This document shows positions 35,982 to 45,518 of a stretch of 64,000 bases of DNA, piece after piece. Location: positions 90,295 through 154,294 of the forward strand of contig NZ_JAQTZS010000006.1 of NCBI RefSeq assembly GCF_028687635.1, in the 5' to 3' direction. Positions within the stretch are counted from its first letter, which is position 1. Each line of letters opens with the position of its first letter. Made by a program: the position numbers and the translations under genes. Origin of the DNA: Malikia sp. (GTDB lineage: Bacteria > Pseudomonadota > Gammaproteobacteria > Burkholderiales > Burkholderiaceae_C). The notes beneath the pieces were generated by a model that was not told the DNA's origin, ran no database searches, and saw nothing but the letters and a program-made list of their open reading frames with translations.

Positions 35982-37897
35982 AGTCCAAAGTCGTTACCCC
36001 GCAACAGGCCATCGAGCTGATCCATGAGGGTGATACCCTGGTCTGCTCGGGCTTCGGTGTCGTCGGCGTGCCCGATGAACTCTTGCTGGCCTTGCAGCAG
36101 CGCTTCGAGGCGACCCAGTCGCCGCGCGACCTGACCCTGATCTTCGGCGGCGGCCCCGGCGACGGCAAGGACCAGGGTGTCAACCGCATCGCGATCGATG
36201 GCCTGATCAAGCGCGCCATCGGCGGCCACTGGGCCCTGGTGCCCAAGCTCGGCGCCATGGCGATGGACAACCGGATCGAGGCCTGGAACCTGCCGCTGGG
36301 CGTGATCTCGCACCTGTACCGCGACATCGCCGCCGGCCTGCCCGGCAACATCTCGCGCGTCGGCCTGGGCACCTTCGTCGACCCGCGCCTGCAAGGCGGC
36401 AAGGTCAACGCCCGCACCACCGAGGATCTGGTCAGCGTGATCGAGCTGGCCGGCCAGGAGCTGCTGTTCTACCGCGTGCCCAAGCCGCAGGTGGCCTTCA
36501 TCCGGGCCTCGATCTCCGACCCGGACGGCAACCTCTCGATCGAGCGCGAGGCGCTGGCGCAGGACACGCTGGCGATCGCGACGGCGGTCAAGAACGCTGG
36601 CGGCATCGTGATCGCCCAGGTCGAATACCTGTGCGAGAGCGGCAGCCTGCCGGCACGCCAGGTCAAGGTGCCGGGCATACTGGTCGATTGCGTGGTGCAG
36701 GCCCGCCCCGAGTACCACAAGCAGACCTATGGCACGGGTTACAACCCGGCCTTGTCGGGTCAGATGCGGGTGCCGCTCGACGCGCTGCCGCCCATGCCCT
36801 TCAACGAGCGCAAGATCATCGCGCGCCGTGCTGCCTTCGAGCTGATGCCCAACGCGGTCGTCAACCTCGGCATCGGCATGCCCGAGGGCGTCGCCGACAT
36901 CGCCAACGAGGAGCACCTGCTGTCCTACATGACGCTGACCGCCGAGCCCGGCGTGGTCGGCGGCGTGCCCGGCAGCGGCCTGAACTTCGGCAGCTCGACC
37001 AACGCCACCGCCCAGCTGGACATGAACCAGCAGTTCGACTTCTATGACGGCGGCGGCCTTGATCTGGCCGTGCTCGGACTGGCCGAATGCGATGCGCTCG
37101 GCAACATCAACGTCAGCCGCTTCGGCCCCAAGCTGGCGGGCGCTGGCGGCTTCATCAACATCACGCAGAACAGCCGCACCGTGGTGTTCATCGGCACCTT
37201 CAGCGCCGGCGGCCTGAAGGTGGCGGTGGAGCAGGGCGAGCTGCGCATCCTGCAAGAAGGCAAGCACCGCAAGTTCGTCGAGACGATCGAGCAGGTCACC
37301 TTCAGCGGCGAATACGCGGCGCGCCTGGGCAAGCGGGTGCTCTACGTGACCGAGCGCTGCGTCTTCGCGCTCACGCCCGAGGGTCTGGAGCTGATCGAGG
37401 TCGCGCCCGGCGTCGACATCGAGCGCGACATCCTGGCGCACATGGCCTTCCGTCCGATCGTGCGCCAGCCGGCGCTGATGGATGCGCGCATCTTCCGTCC
37501 CGAGCCGATGGGCCTCAAGGACAGCCTGCTGTCGATCACGCTGCTCGAACGCATCAGCTGGCAGCCCGAGCGCAACCGCCTGTTCCTCAACTTCCAGGGT
37601 CTGAAGCTGTCCAGTCCGAAGGACGCGCAGGACGTGCAGGCCGCGGTCGAGCGCCAGTGCCAGGCCATCGGTCACCGGGTCGATGTCGTCGTCAACTACG
37701 ACGGCTTCGAGATCCTGGAGCCGGCCATGGACGCCTATGCCCAGGTGGTCGCGCAGATGGTCGAGCGCTATTACGGCCAGGTCACGCGCTACACCACCAG
37801 CGCCTTCCTGCGCGACAAGCTCGGCGCCGCGATCCGCGAACGTGGCCTGGCGTCGCATATCTATGAAACCCGTGCCGAGGCCGAGTCGGCCCTCTGA
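35978..37897 (+). CDS. Acyl-CoA:carboxylate CoA-transferase (fused alpha and beta domains)
   Basis: 639 residues. Family I CoA-transferase with both halves in one chain, like propionate CoA-transferase / YdiF: alpha half VCSGFGVVGVPDELLLALQ and FGGGPGDGKDQGVNRIA, beta half VNLGIGMPEGVADIA and the catalytic-Glu region TAEPGVVGGVPGSGLNFG. It moves CoA between short acids such as acetate, propionate and 3-hydroxybutyrate. Coupled to the DUF3141 gene by ATGA overlap; fabI follows after 32 bases. Confidence 0.92.
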   Translation: MKSKVVTPQQAIELIHEGDTLVCSGFGVVGVPDELLLALQQRFEATQSPRDLTLIFGGGPGDGKDQGVNRIAIDGLIKRAIGGHWALVPKLGAMAMDNRIEAWNLPLGVISHLYRDIAAGLPGNISRVGLGTFVDPRLQGGKVNARTTEDLVSVIELAGQELLFYRVPKPQVAFIRASISDPDGNLSIEREALAQDTLAIATAVKNAGGIVIAQVEYLCESGSLPARQVKVPGILVDCVVQARPEYHKQTYGTGYNPALSGQMRVPLDALPPMPFNERKIIARRAAFELMPNAVVNLGIGMPEGVADIANEEHLLSYMTLTAEPGVVGGVPGSGLNFGSSTNATAQLDMNQQFDFYDGGGLDLAVLGLAECDALGNINVSRFGPKLAGAGGFINITQNSRTVVFIGTFSAGGLKVAVEQGELRILQEGKHRKFVETIEQVTFSGEYAARLGKRVLYVTERCVFALTPEGLELIEVAPGVDIERDILAHMAFRPIVRQPALMDARIFRPEPMGLKDSLLSITLLERISWQPERNRLFLNFQGLKLSSPKDAQDVQAAVERQCQAIGHRVDVVVNYDGFEILEPAMDAYAQVVAQMVERYYGQVTRYTTSAFLRDKLGAAIRERGLASHIYETRAEAESAL

Positions 37898-37929
37898 ATC
37901 GCCTCCCTCATCTTTCAAGGAAACCGCAT

Positions 37930-38757
37930 ATGTTCAAGGACCCTAACTCCAACGATCCCCTGCCCAAGGTCTGGGACGAAAACACCCGCATCGGCGACAT
38001 GCTCAAGGGCAAGCGTGGCCTGGTGGTCGGCGTGGCCAACGGCGACAGCATCGCCTTCGGCTGCGCGGCCAAGCTGCGCGCCTTTGGCGCCGAGATCGCG
38101 CTGACCTACCTCAACGACAAGGCCAAGACCTATGTCGAGCCGCTGGCCAAGCAGATCGATGCCGACTTGCTGCTGCCGCTCGACGTCATGCAGCCCGGCC
38201 AGATGCAGGCGGTGTTCGAACGCATCGAGAGCGAGTGGGGCAAGCTCGACTTCGTGATCCACTCGATCGCCTTCGCGCCGCGCGATGACCTGCATGGCCG
38301 CATCACCGACTGCTCGCAGGCCGGCTTCCTGCAGGCGATGCAGGTCTCCTGCCACAGCTTCATCGAGATGGCGCACCACGCCGAGAAGCTGCTGAACCCG
38401 GGCGGCGCGCTGATCACGATGAGCTACCACGGCGCCGACAAGGTGATCGACCACTACAACCTGATGGGTCCGGTCAAGGCCGCGCTCGAGTCCTCGGTGC
38501 GCTATCTGGCCAATGAACTCGGCGAGCGCGACATCCGCGTCTTCGCGGTCTCGCCCGGTCCGCTGCGCACGCGTGCCGCATCGGGCATCGCCCATTTCGA
38601 CGAGCTGATCGACAGGGCCGTGACCCGTTCGCCGGGCCGCCGTCTGGTCGACATCGCCGAAGTCGGCCGCGTGGTCGCCTTCCTGGTCAGCGGCGCGACC
38701 TCGGGCATGACGGGCGACGTGATCTACGTCGACGCCGGCCTGCACATCATGGGCTGA
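37930..38757 (+). CDS. fabI: Enoyl-[acyl-carrier-protein] reductase FabI-type
   Basis: 275 residues. Atypical short-chain dehydrogenase of the FabI class: cofactor loop VVGVANGDSIAFGCA, HSIAFAPRDDL, and the active-site Tyr and Lys in HYNLMGPVKAALESSVRYLA. FabI reduces enoyl-ACP at the end of fatty-acid elongation. Because it lies at the end of an acyl-CoA operon, this may be a second, specialised copy rather than the housekeeping enzyme; that is inference. Confidence 0.93.
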   Translation: MFKDPNSNDPLPKVWDENTRIGDMLKGKRGLVVGVANGDSIAFGCAAKLRAFGAEIALTYLNDKAKTYVEPLAKQIDADLLLPLDVMQPGQMQAVFERIESEWGKLDFVIHSIAFAPRDDLHGRITDCSQAGFLQAMQVSCHSFIEMAHHAEKLLNPGGALITMSYHGADKVIDHYNLMGPVKAALESSVRYLANELGERDIRVFAVSPGPLRTRAASGIAHFDELIDRAVTRSPGRRLVDIAEVGRVVAFLVSGATSGMTGDVIYVDAGLHIMG

Positions 38758-38805
38758 GGCAGTCGGGCGGCTCGCGTGTTGAACTCCATTTGCTAGGGCA
38801 TCACC

Positions 38806-39216
38806 ATGTATTCGAACAAACAGGCTTTGGCCAACACGGAGTTGCTCGGTCCCTCCAGGCGGTTTGAACAGTCGCTGGGGGAGCTCAACGCGCGCATCGC
38901 CAGGCTCGCCATGTTGCTGGACGCACCGATCGCGACGGCTGACGACCGGCAGCGCCTGCTCGACCGGCAGGCTCCGCATTTCCGTCGGCCAGACGAGGCC
39001 GCCGCCGCGTCGGGGCCGGCGCAGCGCCTGACGCGCGGCTGGGAGGAGTTGCGCGGGCTGATCGTGCTGCGCTACGAAGTCCTCAGCAACGCCGCCAGCG
39101 AGCTGGGGCCGCAAGCGACCACGCATCTGGTGCTGAAGGTCGAGCTCGAGCTTGAGCTCGACGGCTTCAAGCGCGGGGCGTCCGGCTTCGATCTGCTGTC
39201 CTGGCTGGACAGCTGA
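38806..39216 (+). CDS. Hypothetical protein, helical
   Basis: 136 residues, not recognised. Mostly predicted helix, with an Ala/Arg-rich N-terminal half (RRFEQSLGELNARIARLAMLL), an Ala-rich linker near 65 and a long acidic helix (VLKVELELELDGF). No signal peptide or membrane segment. It lies 48 bases after fabI and could be the last gene of that transcript. Confidence 0.6.
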   Translation: MYSNKQALANTELLGPSRRFEQSLGELNARIARLAMLLDAPIATADDRQRLLDRQAPHFRRPDEAAAASGPAQRLTRGWEELRGLIVLRYEVLSNAASELGPQATTHLVLKVELELELDGFKRGASGFDLLSWLDS

Positions 39217-39244
39217 TCGGAAACAGCTGGAATTTCCGCCGGGT

Positions 39245-39260
39245 GTTGCATGAATGCAAC
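39245..39260. promoter_or_regulatory. Perfect palindrome upstream of the porin
   Basis: GTTGCAT, two bases, ATGCAAC: a perfect 7-bp inverted repeat ten bases before the Pho-box-like site. It looks like an operator for a dimeric regulator. No matching regulator was identified. Confidence 0.4.
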
Positions 39261-39270
39261 GCATTTCTTG

Positions 39271-39288
39271 CTTTCATGGATTTGTCAT
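39271..39288 (+). promoter_or_regulatory. Pho-box-like site upstream of the porin
   Basis: CTTTCAT, four bases, TTGTCAT: each repeat matches the CTGTCAT consensus in six of seven positions, with an 11-bp period. GGTAAT follows about ten bases later as a possible -10. It lies 97 bases before the porin ATG. Confidence 0.55.
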
Positions 39289-39384
39289 GTACGGGTGGGG
39301 TAATCCCTAGGTCACCCAAGCCGGGAGACATGATAATCAGGCCGCCATTCGGCCACCTCCCATTAAAACGTTGGATCTCCTCAC

Positions 39385-40404
39385 ATGAAAAAGCATCTCA
39401 TCGCCCTGGCCGTGCTGGCCGCTTCCGGCGCCGCCATGGCCCAATCGTCGGTCCAGCTGTACGGCATCGTCGATACCTTCGTCGGTACCAGCCAGGACAC
39501 GATCAAGTCGTCAACCGCAAAACAGCAAACCGTGGTCGGTTCGGGTGGCCTGAAGTCCAGCCGTTGGGGCATCAAGGGCAGCGAAGACCTGGGTGGTGGC
39601 CTGAAGGCTGGCTTCAAGCTTGAGCAGCGCTTCAAGTCCGACGACGGCAGCCTGGATGGCGTGAACTTCAAGGGCGAGTCCAGCATCAACCTGTCGGGCA
39701 ACTTCGGTACCGTGGCCCTGGGCCGCATGGCCACCCCGTACGACGATCTGCGCAACAAGACCAACCCGATTGGTGACACCGACATCAGCCCGGTGAAAGA
39801 CACGATCAAGGCCGCCAAGGCCGACTACACCGACAAGACCGACAACACCATCGCCTATGTCAGCCCGACCTACAACGGTTTCAGCGGTGCTATCGGTGTT
39901 TCGCTGAACGAAGACAAGGCCACTGGCGTCGAATCCAGCCAGCACACCTCCCTGAAGGCTCAGTACGCCAACGGTCCGCTGCTGGTCGGCTACGGCTACC
40001 AGAAGGAAGAGGCCAAGGACAAGGGCGGCAAAGACAACACCAAGTACAACTTGCTGGCTGCTTCGTATGACTTCGGCGTCGCCAAACTGGTCGGTGGCTA
40101 CCAGGCTTCCGAAATCACCGTTGGTAACGTCAAGCAAGGCGACAACGACAGTCTGTACTTCGGTGTTCAGGCTCCCGTTGCCTCCAACATCAACGTCTTC
40201 TTCGGCTTGGCCAACAGCAAGTACGATGCCGTCACTGGTACCGACGTCAAGGCCACCGGCTACACCCTGGCTGCCAACTACGTGCTGAGCAAGCGTACCG
40301 ACGCCTACGTCGGCTACAAGCACATCAAGAAGGAAAACGACAACACCGGCGCCGATCTGGGCAAGATCAAGACCCTGGCCGTCGGCGTCCGTCACGCCTT
40401 CTGA
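39385..40404 (+). CDS. Outer-membrane trimeric porin (Gram-negative general porin family)
   Basis: 339 residues with a clear signal peptide (MKKHLIALAVLAASGAAMAQ) and the neisserial/burkholderial porin pattern: SSVQLYGIVDTFVG, SRWGIKGSEDLGGGLKAGFKLEQRF in part, and a C-terminal strand ending in aromatic Phe (VGVRHAF). It forms a 16-strand beta barrel passing small solutes. It is rich in Lys, which would suit anion passage. Codon use is more biased than the neighbours, as expected for a highly expressed gene. The Pho-box-like site and nearby ppx-pst locus suggest a phosphate-starvation porin. Confidence 0.93.
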   Translation: MKKHLIALAVLAASGAAMAQSSVQLYGIVDTFVGTSQDTIKSSTAKQQTVVGSGGLKSSRWGIKGSEDLGGGLKAGFKLEQRFKSDDGSLDGVNFKGESSINLSGNFGTVALGRMATPYDDLRNKTNPIGDTDISPVKDTIKAAKADYTDKTDNTIAYVSPTYNGFSGAIGVSLNEDKATGVESSQHTSLKAQYANGPLLVGYGYQKEEAKDKGGKDNTKYNLLAASYDFGVAKLVGGYQASEITVGNVKQGDNDSLYFGVQAPVASNINVFFGLANSKYDAVTGTDVKATGYTLAANYVLSKRTDAYVGYKHIKKENDNTGADLGKIKTLAVGVRHAF

Positions 40405-40446
40405 TCCCGCTCGGGCAGGCGGGTCCTGTCTGGCTGGTTCACGCGA

Positions 40447-40472
40447 AAGCGCCCTTCGGGGCGCTTTTTTTT
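40447..40472 (+). terminator. Rho-independent terminator after the porin
   Basis: AAGCGCCC, loop TTCG, GGGCGCTT then a further run of T: an 8-bp perfect stem with an ultrastable tetraloop, 43 bases after the stop. Confidence 0.93.
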
Positions 40473-40588
40473 GGGCTCGCCGGTCAAGGCCTGCCGCGGC
40501 CTAGGGTTTTCCCTTGCTTACAGGGTTTCTTTTTTTCCGGTATAAACCGTATATACCGTTAAAAAAGTTTCCAGGGGGAGCCTACACC

Positions 40589-40759
40589 ATGTCCATCATC
40601 AACAGCCGCGCGTTCCAAGTCCTGTCTCAGTGGTTCACCCGCCTGATCTCGCCCGAGGTGGCCACCGCCTCGCACCCGGTCGGTCACCACCATATGGGAT
40701 CGGTCGCCTCGTCCTTCGTCGATTACGGGCGCTGGCCGGAATCGGCCCGCCACCGCTAG
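40589..40759 (+). CDS. Small hypothetical protein
   Basis: 56 residues from ATG 40589, preceded by a strong ribosome binding site (GGGGGAG about nine bases upstream). No signal peptide; the middle holds HPVGHHHMG, a His cluster that could bind metal. The upstream 100 bases are AT-rich with TATAAA-like elements, consistent with its own promoter. Not recognised. Confidence 0.5.
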   Translation: MSIINSRAFQVLSQWFTRLISPEVATASHPVGHHHMGSVASSFVDYGRWPESARHR

Positions 40760-40791
40760 ACCATGGCCTGGCCTGCGGCCAGGCATGAAGC

Positions 40792-42276
40792 TCAGCCGAG
40801 GTCGGCCGACAGGCGCCAGCCCGATTTCTGCCAGGCCGCCACTTCTTCCTCGACCAGCCAGGCCGATTGCGGATAGCTGCGCGCCCAGCCCGATGTCGCC
40901 ACCAGCTTGAACTGGCGCGTCTTGTAGCTCAGCTGCAGCGGCGCGACGTCGGGCTCCTGGCGCGCATGGCACAGCAGCACCGCCAGCCGCAGGCAGAGCA
41001 GCTGCTTGGCGAACAGCTCGTCGTCGAGATAGTCCTCGATCTTGCGCAGCTTGCCGCGTTGACCCAGCACCAGCTGGCTCATGCGGTGCAGCTCCTGCAG
41101 CGTGAAGCCCGGCGCGTCCACATGGTCGAGGATGTAGGCGCCATGGCGGTGCATGTCGCTGTGCGAGATATGCGTGCCGATCTCGTGCAGCCGCGCGGCC
41201 CAGACCAGCTTCTGTGAATAACGCTCGTTGTTCGGATCGGGCTCGGCGACCTGGGCGAACAGCTCGGTCGCGACCCGGCCGACACGCTGCGCGTGCGCGG
41301 CGTCCACGCCATGGCGTTCGGCCAGCCAGCCGACGGTGCGTTCGCGCACGTCGGTGCTGTCGTGCTCGCGGTCGATCAGGTCATAGAGCGCGCCCTGGCG
41401 CAGCGCGCCATCGGCCTTGTGCAGCGTGTCGAGCTTGAACAGGTCGAACAGCGCGCGCAGCACGCCGATGCCGCCACCGATGACCGGGCGGCGGTCGTCC
41501 TTGAGCCCATCGAGCCGCAGGTGGTCCGGGTGACCGGCGCGCAGCAGCTTCTCGGTCAGCCAGTCCAGGCCGGCGCGCGTGATCTGGCCGGACGGCCAGC
41601 CGTTGAGCGTCAGGATCTCGGCCACCGCGCCCGCCGTGCCCGAGCTGCCATAGGCCGTGTCCCAGCTGCCGACGGGGTAGGCGTCGAGCGCCTCGTCGAG
41701 CACGGCCTTGGCCGCGATCTCGGCCGTCTGCAGCGTCTGGGCCGTGATCTGGCCACGCGGGAAGTAGCGCGTCGACCAGGCCACGCTGCCGAGGCGGTAA
41801 GATTCCATCTTGTGCGAGCTGTAACCCTGGCCCAGGATGACCTCGGTCGAGCGCCCGCCGATGTCGATCACCAGCCGCCGCTCATCGGACTGCGGCAGCA
41901 GGTGCGACACGCCCTGATAGATCAGCCGCGCTTCCTCGTGGCCGGAGACGACCTCGATCGGAAAGCCCAGGATTTCCTCGGCCCGGCGCGTGAAGTCGTC
42001 GCGGTTCCTGGCCTCGCGCAGCGTCTGCGTCGCGACCGCCCGCACCTGGTGCTTCTGGAAGCCCTGCAGCCGCTCGCCGAAGCGCGCCAGGCATTCCCAG
42101 CCGCGCTCCATGGCGACCAGGCTCAGGTTCTTGTTCTCGTCGAGTCCGCTGCCCTGGCGCACCGTTTCCTTGAGATATTCGACTCGTTCGATGTGGCCCG
42201 AGTCGTAGCGGCCGATTTCAAGGCGAAAGCTGTTGGACCCCAGGTCCACCGCAGCCAGCAAGGTTCCGTTGTGCAT
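40792..42276 (-). CDS. ppx: Exopolyphosphatase (Ppx/GppA family)
   Basis: 494 residues from ATG 42276 (MHNGTLLAAVDLGSNSFRLEIG). Actin-like ATPase fold: phosphate loop AVDLGSNSFRLE, GHEEARLIYQGV and VIDIGGRSTEVILGQG. The C-terminal third is an HD-type helical domain (RLHEIGTHISHSDMH). It removes phosphate from polyphosphate ends, or pppGpp phosphate in the GppA branch. Divergent from pstS, sharing the intergenic region with the Pho box. It counters the three polyphosphate kinases encoded nearby. Confidence 0.95.
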   Translation of the reverse strand: MHNGTLLAAVDLGSNSFRLEIGRYDSGHIERVEYLKETVRQGSGLDENKNLSLVAMERGWECLARFGERLQGFQKHQVRAVATQTLREARNRDDFTRRAEEILGFPIEVVSGHEEARLIYQGVSHLLPQSDERRLVIDIGGRSTEVILGQGYSSHKMESYRLGSVAWSTRYFPRGQITAQTLQTAEIAAKAVLDEALDAYPVGSWDTAYGSSGTAGAVAEILTLNGWPSGQITRAGLDWLTEKLLRAGHPDHLRLDGLKDDRRPVIGGGIGVLRALFDLFKLDTLHKADGALRQGALYDLIDREHDSTDVRERTVGWLAERHGVDAAHAQRVGRVATELFAQVAEPDPNNERYSQKLVWAARLHEIGTHISHSDMHRHGAYILDHVDAPGFTLQELHRMSQLVLGQRGKLRKIEDYLDDELFAKQLLCLRLAVLLCHARQEPDVAPLQLSYKTRQFKLVATSGWARSYPQSAWLVEEEVAAWQKSGWRLSADLG

Positions 42277-42384
42277 GTCGTATTGGAAAAATTCGGCGCC
42301 AGCATAACACCTGATCGCCCCCGCCAACTGACGGCGGCATCAGGCTTGTTGTGCGGCGAGTCAATCGGGGTGGACAGGGGTGGG

Positions 42385-42402
42385 TTGTCATATTAATGTC
42401 AC
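42385..42402 (+). promoter_or_regulatory. Pho box of the pstSCAB-phoUBR locus
   Basis: TTGTCAT, four bases, ATGTCAC: two repeats with an 11-bp period. CATAAA about eight bases later is a suitable -10. It lies 46 bases before the pstS start, the expected PhoB site for this operon. Confidence 0.8.
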
Positions 42403-42448
42403 GCAATGGGCATAAATTCCCATTCATCCCTTTCCTCAATCCTCAAGG

Positions 42449-43489
42449 ATGTCGACCATGAAACGCCACTTCCTCAAGTCTATCGCCGCCGCTGCCGTTG
42501 CCGTCTCCAGCTTCGCGCTGCCGACCTTCGCTGCCGCTGCCGACATCACTGGCGCCGGCGCCACTTTCCCGTACCCGATGTACGCCAAGTGGGCCGAGGT
42601 CTACAAGAAGGAAACCGGCGTCGGCCTGAATTACCAGTCGATCGGCTCGTCCGGCGGCATCAAGCAGATCCGTGCCAAGACCGTGACCTTCGGTGCTTCC
42701 GATGCGCCGCTGTCCGGCGCCGACCTCGACAAGGATGGCCTGGTCCAGTTCCCGGCCATCATCGGTGGCACCGTGCCGGTGATCAACCTCGAAGGCTTCA
42801 AGCCGGGCGAGCTGCGCGTCTCCGGCACCGTGCTGGCCGACATGTTCCTGGGCAAGATCACCAAGTGGAACGACGCCAAGCTGGTCGCGCTGAACCCGGG
42901 CAAGAAGCTGCCCGACCAGTCCATCACCATCGTGCACCGCGCCGACGGTTCGGGCACCACCTTCAACTGGACCGACTACCTGAGCGCCGTCAGCAAGGAT
43001 TGGGCCGACAAGGTGGGCAAGGGCGCCGCCGTCAAGTGGCCGGCTGAATCCTCCGTCGGTGGCAAGGGCAACGAAGGCGTCGCCGCCAACGTCAACCGCG
43101 TCAAGGGCGCGCTGGGCTACGTCGAGTACGCCTATGTCAAGAAGAACAACATGAACTACATGCAGTTGCAGAACAAGGAAGGCAAGTTCGTCGCTCCCGA
43201 CGACTCCACCTTCTCGGCTGCCGCCGCTGGCGTGGACTGGAACAGCGCGCCGGGCATGGGCGTGTCGATGGTCGATGCCAAGGGCGCCAACAGCTGGCCC
43301 GTCACGACCGCTTCCTTCATCCTGATGTACAAGAACCCGGAAGACAAGGTAGCCTCGCAGGAAGCCATCAAGTTCTTCGGCTGGGCCTTCAAGAGCGGCA
43401 AGAAGCTGGCGACCGAACTCGAATACGTGCCGCTGCCCGACGCCGTGACGGCCCAGATCCAGAGCAAGGTCTGGTCGCAGATCAAGTAA
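42449..43489 (+). CDS. pstS: Phosphate ABC transporter periplasmic binding protein
   Basis: 346 residues from ATG 42449; ATG 42458 (MKRHFLKSI) is an alternative. Sec signal peptide ends near AAAADITG. Phosphate-binding residues lie in the conserved segments TGAGATFPYPMYAKW, YQSIGSSGGIKQI, FGASDAPLSG and VHRADGSGTTFNW. It captures phosphate in the periplasm for PstCAB. Strongly expressed-looking codon use, a Pho box upstream, and a stable stem-loop between it and pstC that would raise its share of mRNA. Confidence 0.97.
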   Translation: MSTMKRHFLKSIAAAAVAVSSFALPTFAAAADITGAGATFPYPMYAKWAEVYKKETGVGLNYQSIGSSGGIKQIRAKTVTFGASDAPLSGADLDKDGLVQFPAIIGGTVPVINLEGFKPGELRVSGTVLADMFLGKITKWNDAKLVALNPGKKLPDQSITIVHRADGSGTTFNWTDYLSAVSKDWADKVGKGAAVKWPAESSVGGKGNEGVAANVNRVKGALGYVEYAYVKKNNMNYMQLQNKEGKFVAPDDSTFSAAAAGVDWNSAPGMGVSMVDAKGANSWPVTTASFILMYKNPEDKVASQEAIKFFGWAFKSGKKLATELEYVPLPDAVTAQIQSKVWSQIK

Positions 43490-43504
43490 GGATTTCCCGC
43501 CTCC

Positions 43505-43544
43505 AGCCATTGCGTCCGTGATCCGTCACTTCGGCGCAATGGCT
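43505..43544 (+). terminator. Stem-loop between pstS and pstC
   Basis: AGCCATTGCG and CGCAATGGCT form a perfect 10-bp stem around a 20-base loop, followed by GCCTTTATC. With little of a T run it is more likely an mRNA-stabilising or partial-termination element that lets pstS exceed pstCAB. Confidence 0.6.
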
Positions 43545-43573
43545 GCCTTTATCAACCTAACCTTACCGACAAC

Positions 43574-44572
43574 ATGAGCGTGGGAGCCACCATGAGCCTA
43601 CCCGAGGCAGCCGGCGGACGTGACGAGCAGCGCATGCTCTCCATCGTCAAGCGCCAGCAAATCCAGGATTTCTTCTTTCACAAGGTCACGCTGACTTTTT
43701 CGCTGATCGTGCTGGTGGCGCTGCTGGGCATCATCGTCTCGCTGTTCATCAACGCCTGGCCGGCGTTCCAGAAGTTCGGCTTCGAGTTCATCTGGCGTGT
43801 CGAGTGGGACATCGTCAACGAGGAGTTCGGCGCCGCGATTGCCGTCGTCGGCACCTTGGCCAGCGCGACCATCGCGCTGCTGATCGCCGTGCCCCTGTCC
43901 TTCGGCGTCGCCCTGTTCCTGACCGAAACCTGTCCGGTCTGGCTGCGCCGCCCGCTGGGCACCGCCGTCGAGCTGCTGGCGGCCGTGCCGTCCATCATCT
44001 ACGGCATGTTCGGCCTGTTCATCTTCGCGCCGCTGTTCGCCGAGTACGGCCAGCCCGCGCTGCAGTCCACCCTGGGTCAGATGCCGCTGATCGGCGCCTT
44101 CTTTGGTGGCGCCATGAACGGCATCGGCGTGCTGGCGGCCGGACTGGTGCTGGCCTTCATGGTGCTGCCCTTCATCGCCGCAGTGATGCGCGACGTGTTC
44201 GAGATCGTTCCCCCCATCCTGCGCGAGTCGGCCTACGGCCTGGGTTGCACGACCTGGGAAGTGGTCCGTTACGTGGTGCTGCCTTACACCCAGAAGGGTG
44301 TCGTCGGCGGCGTCATGCTGGGCCTGGGCCGCGCCCTGGGCGAGACCATGGCCGTGACCTTCGTGATCGGCAACTCCAACAAGCTCAGCACCTCGCTGTT
44401 CTCGCCCGGCACCTCGATCGCCTCGACCCTGGCCAACGAATTCGGCGAGGCCGCCGACTTCCACATGTCGGCCCTGTTCGGTCTCGGTTTCCTGCTGTTC
44501 GTGATCACCTTCTTCGTGCTGGCCATCGCCAAGATCATGCTGATCCGCGCCGAGAAGGCCAAGGGCAACTGA
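43574..44572 (+). CDS. pstC: Phosphate ABC transporter permease
   Basis: 332 residues (ATG 43574; ATG 43592 is possible). About six membrane helices with a large first loop. The permease EAA-type loop is in [27 protein letters not shown], which contacts Pst[18 protein letters not shown] is the family's hallmark. Forms the inner-membrane channel with PstA. Lies between pstS and pstA on the same strand. Confidence 0.96.
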   Translation: MSVGATMSLPEAAGGRDEQRMLSIVKRQQIQDFFFHKVTLTFSLIVLVALLGIIVSLFINAWPAFQKFGFEFIWRVEWDIVNEEFGAAIAVVGTLASATIALLIAVPLSFGVALFLTETCPVWLRRPLGTAVELLAAVPSIIYGMFGLFIFAPLFAEYGQPALQSTLGQMPLIGAFFGGAMNGIGVLAAGLVLAFMVLPFIAAVMRDVFEIVPPILRESAYGLGCTTWEVVRYVVLPYTQKGVVGGVMLGLGRALGETMAVTFVIGNSNKLSTSLFSPGTSIASTLANEFGEAADFHMSALFGLGFLLFVITFFVLAIAKIMLIRAEKAKGN

Positions 44573-44596
44573 GCCCGGCTGCAAGCGAGAAAAAAC

Positions 44597-45457
44597 ATGG
44601 AAATGCAAAACACCTCCCTCCTGTATCGCAAGCGCAAGCTGGCCAACTCCATCGGTCTGACCCTGTCCATGGGCGCCATGGGGCTGGGCCTGGTCGTGCT
44701 GCTCTGGATCCTGTCGGTCCTGTTCTACAACGGCTTCGCGGCGCTGGACTGGAACATGTTCACCCAGTCCACCCCGGCACCTGGCACCGAGGGTGGCGGT
44801 CTGCTCAATGCCATCTATGGCAGCTTGCTGATCGTGGGCTTCACGATCCTGATCGCTACCCCGATCGGCGTCTTCGCCGGCGTCTACCTGGCCGAATACG
44901 GCGACCAGAGCAAGACCGCCGAGCTGACCCGCTTCGTGACCGACATCATGCTGTCGGCTCCCTCGATCGTGCTGGGCCTGTTCGTCTACGCGATCTTCGT
45001 CGCCCAGGTCGGTCATTTCTCGGGCTGGGCCGGCACCATCGCGCTGTCGCTGATCGCGATTCCCGTCATGGTCCGCACCACCGAGAACATGCTGCGCCTG
45101 GTGCCGCCGACGCTGCGCGAGGCCGCCTTCGGCCTGGGCGCGCCGCGCTGGAAGGTCGCGACCTTCATCACGCTGCGCGCGGCCAAGAGCGGCGTCGTGA
45201 CCGGCCTGCTGCTGGCCATCGCCCGCATCAGCGGCGAGACCGCGCCGCTGCTGTTCACCGCGCTGAACAACCAGTTCTTCAGCTCGGACATGTCCAAGCC
45301 GATCGCCAACCTGCCGGTCGTGATCTACCAGTTCGCGATGAGCCCCTACGACAACTGGGTCCGCCTGGCCTGGGGCGGCGCGCTGCTGATCACGCTGACC
45401 GTGCTGGTGCTCAATATCCTGGCCCGCGTCTTCTTCCGCGAGAAGGTGGCCGGCTGA
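44597..45457 (+). CDS. pstA: Phosphate ABC transporter permease
   Basis: 286 residues, about six membrane helices. The EAA-type loop is [27 protein letters not shown], followed by [15 protein letters not shown]. Partner of PstC. The start lies 24 bases after pstC. No anomaly. Confidence 0.96.
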   Translation: MEMQNTSLLYRKRKLANSIGLTLSMGAMGLGLVVLLWILSVLFYNGFAALDWNMFTQSTPAPGTEGGGLLNAIYGSLLIVGFTILIATPIGVFAGVYLAEYGDQSKTAELTRFVTDIMLSAPSIVLGLFVYAIFVAQVGHFSGWAGTIALSLIAIPVMVRTTENMLRLVPPTLREAAFGLGAPRWKVATFITLRAAKSGVVTGLLLAIARISGETAPLLFTALNNQFFSSDMSKPIANLPVVIYQFAMSPYDNWVRLAWGGALLITLTVLVLNILARVFFREKVAG

Positions 45458-45518
45458 TCCGCCGCGCCGCCCAGAACCGAATCCTCATCCTGAATCCTCT
45501 TCAGCGAGTACCCCGCCA

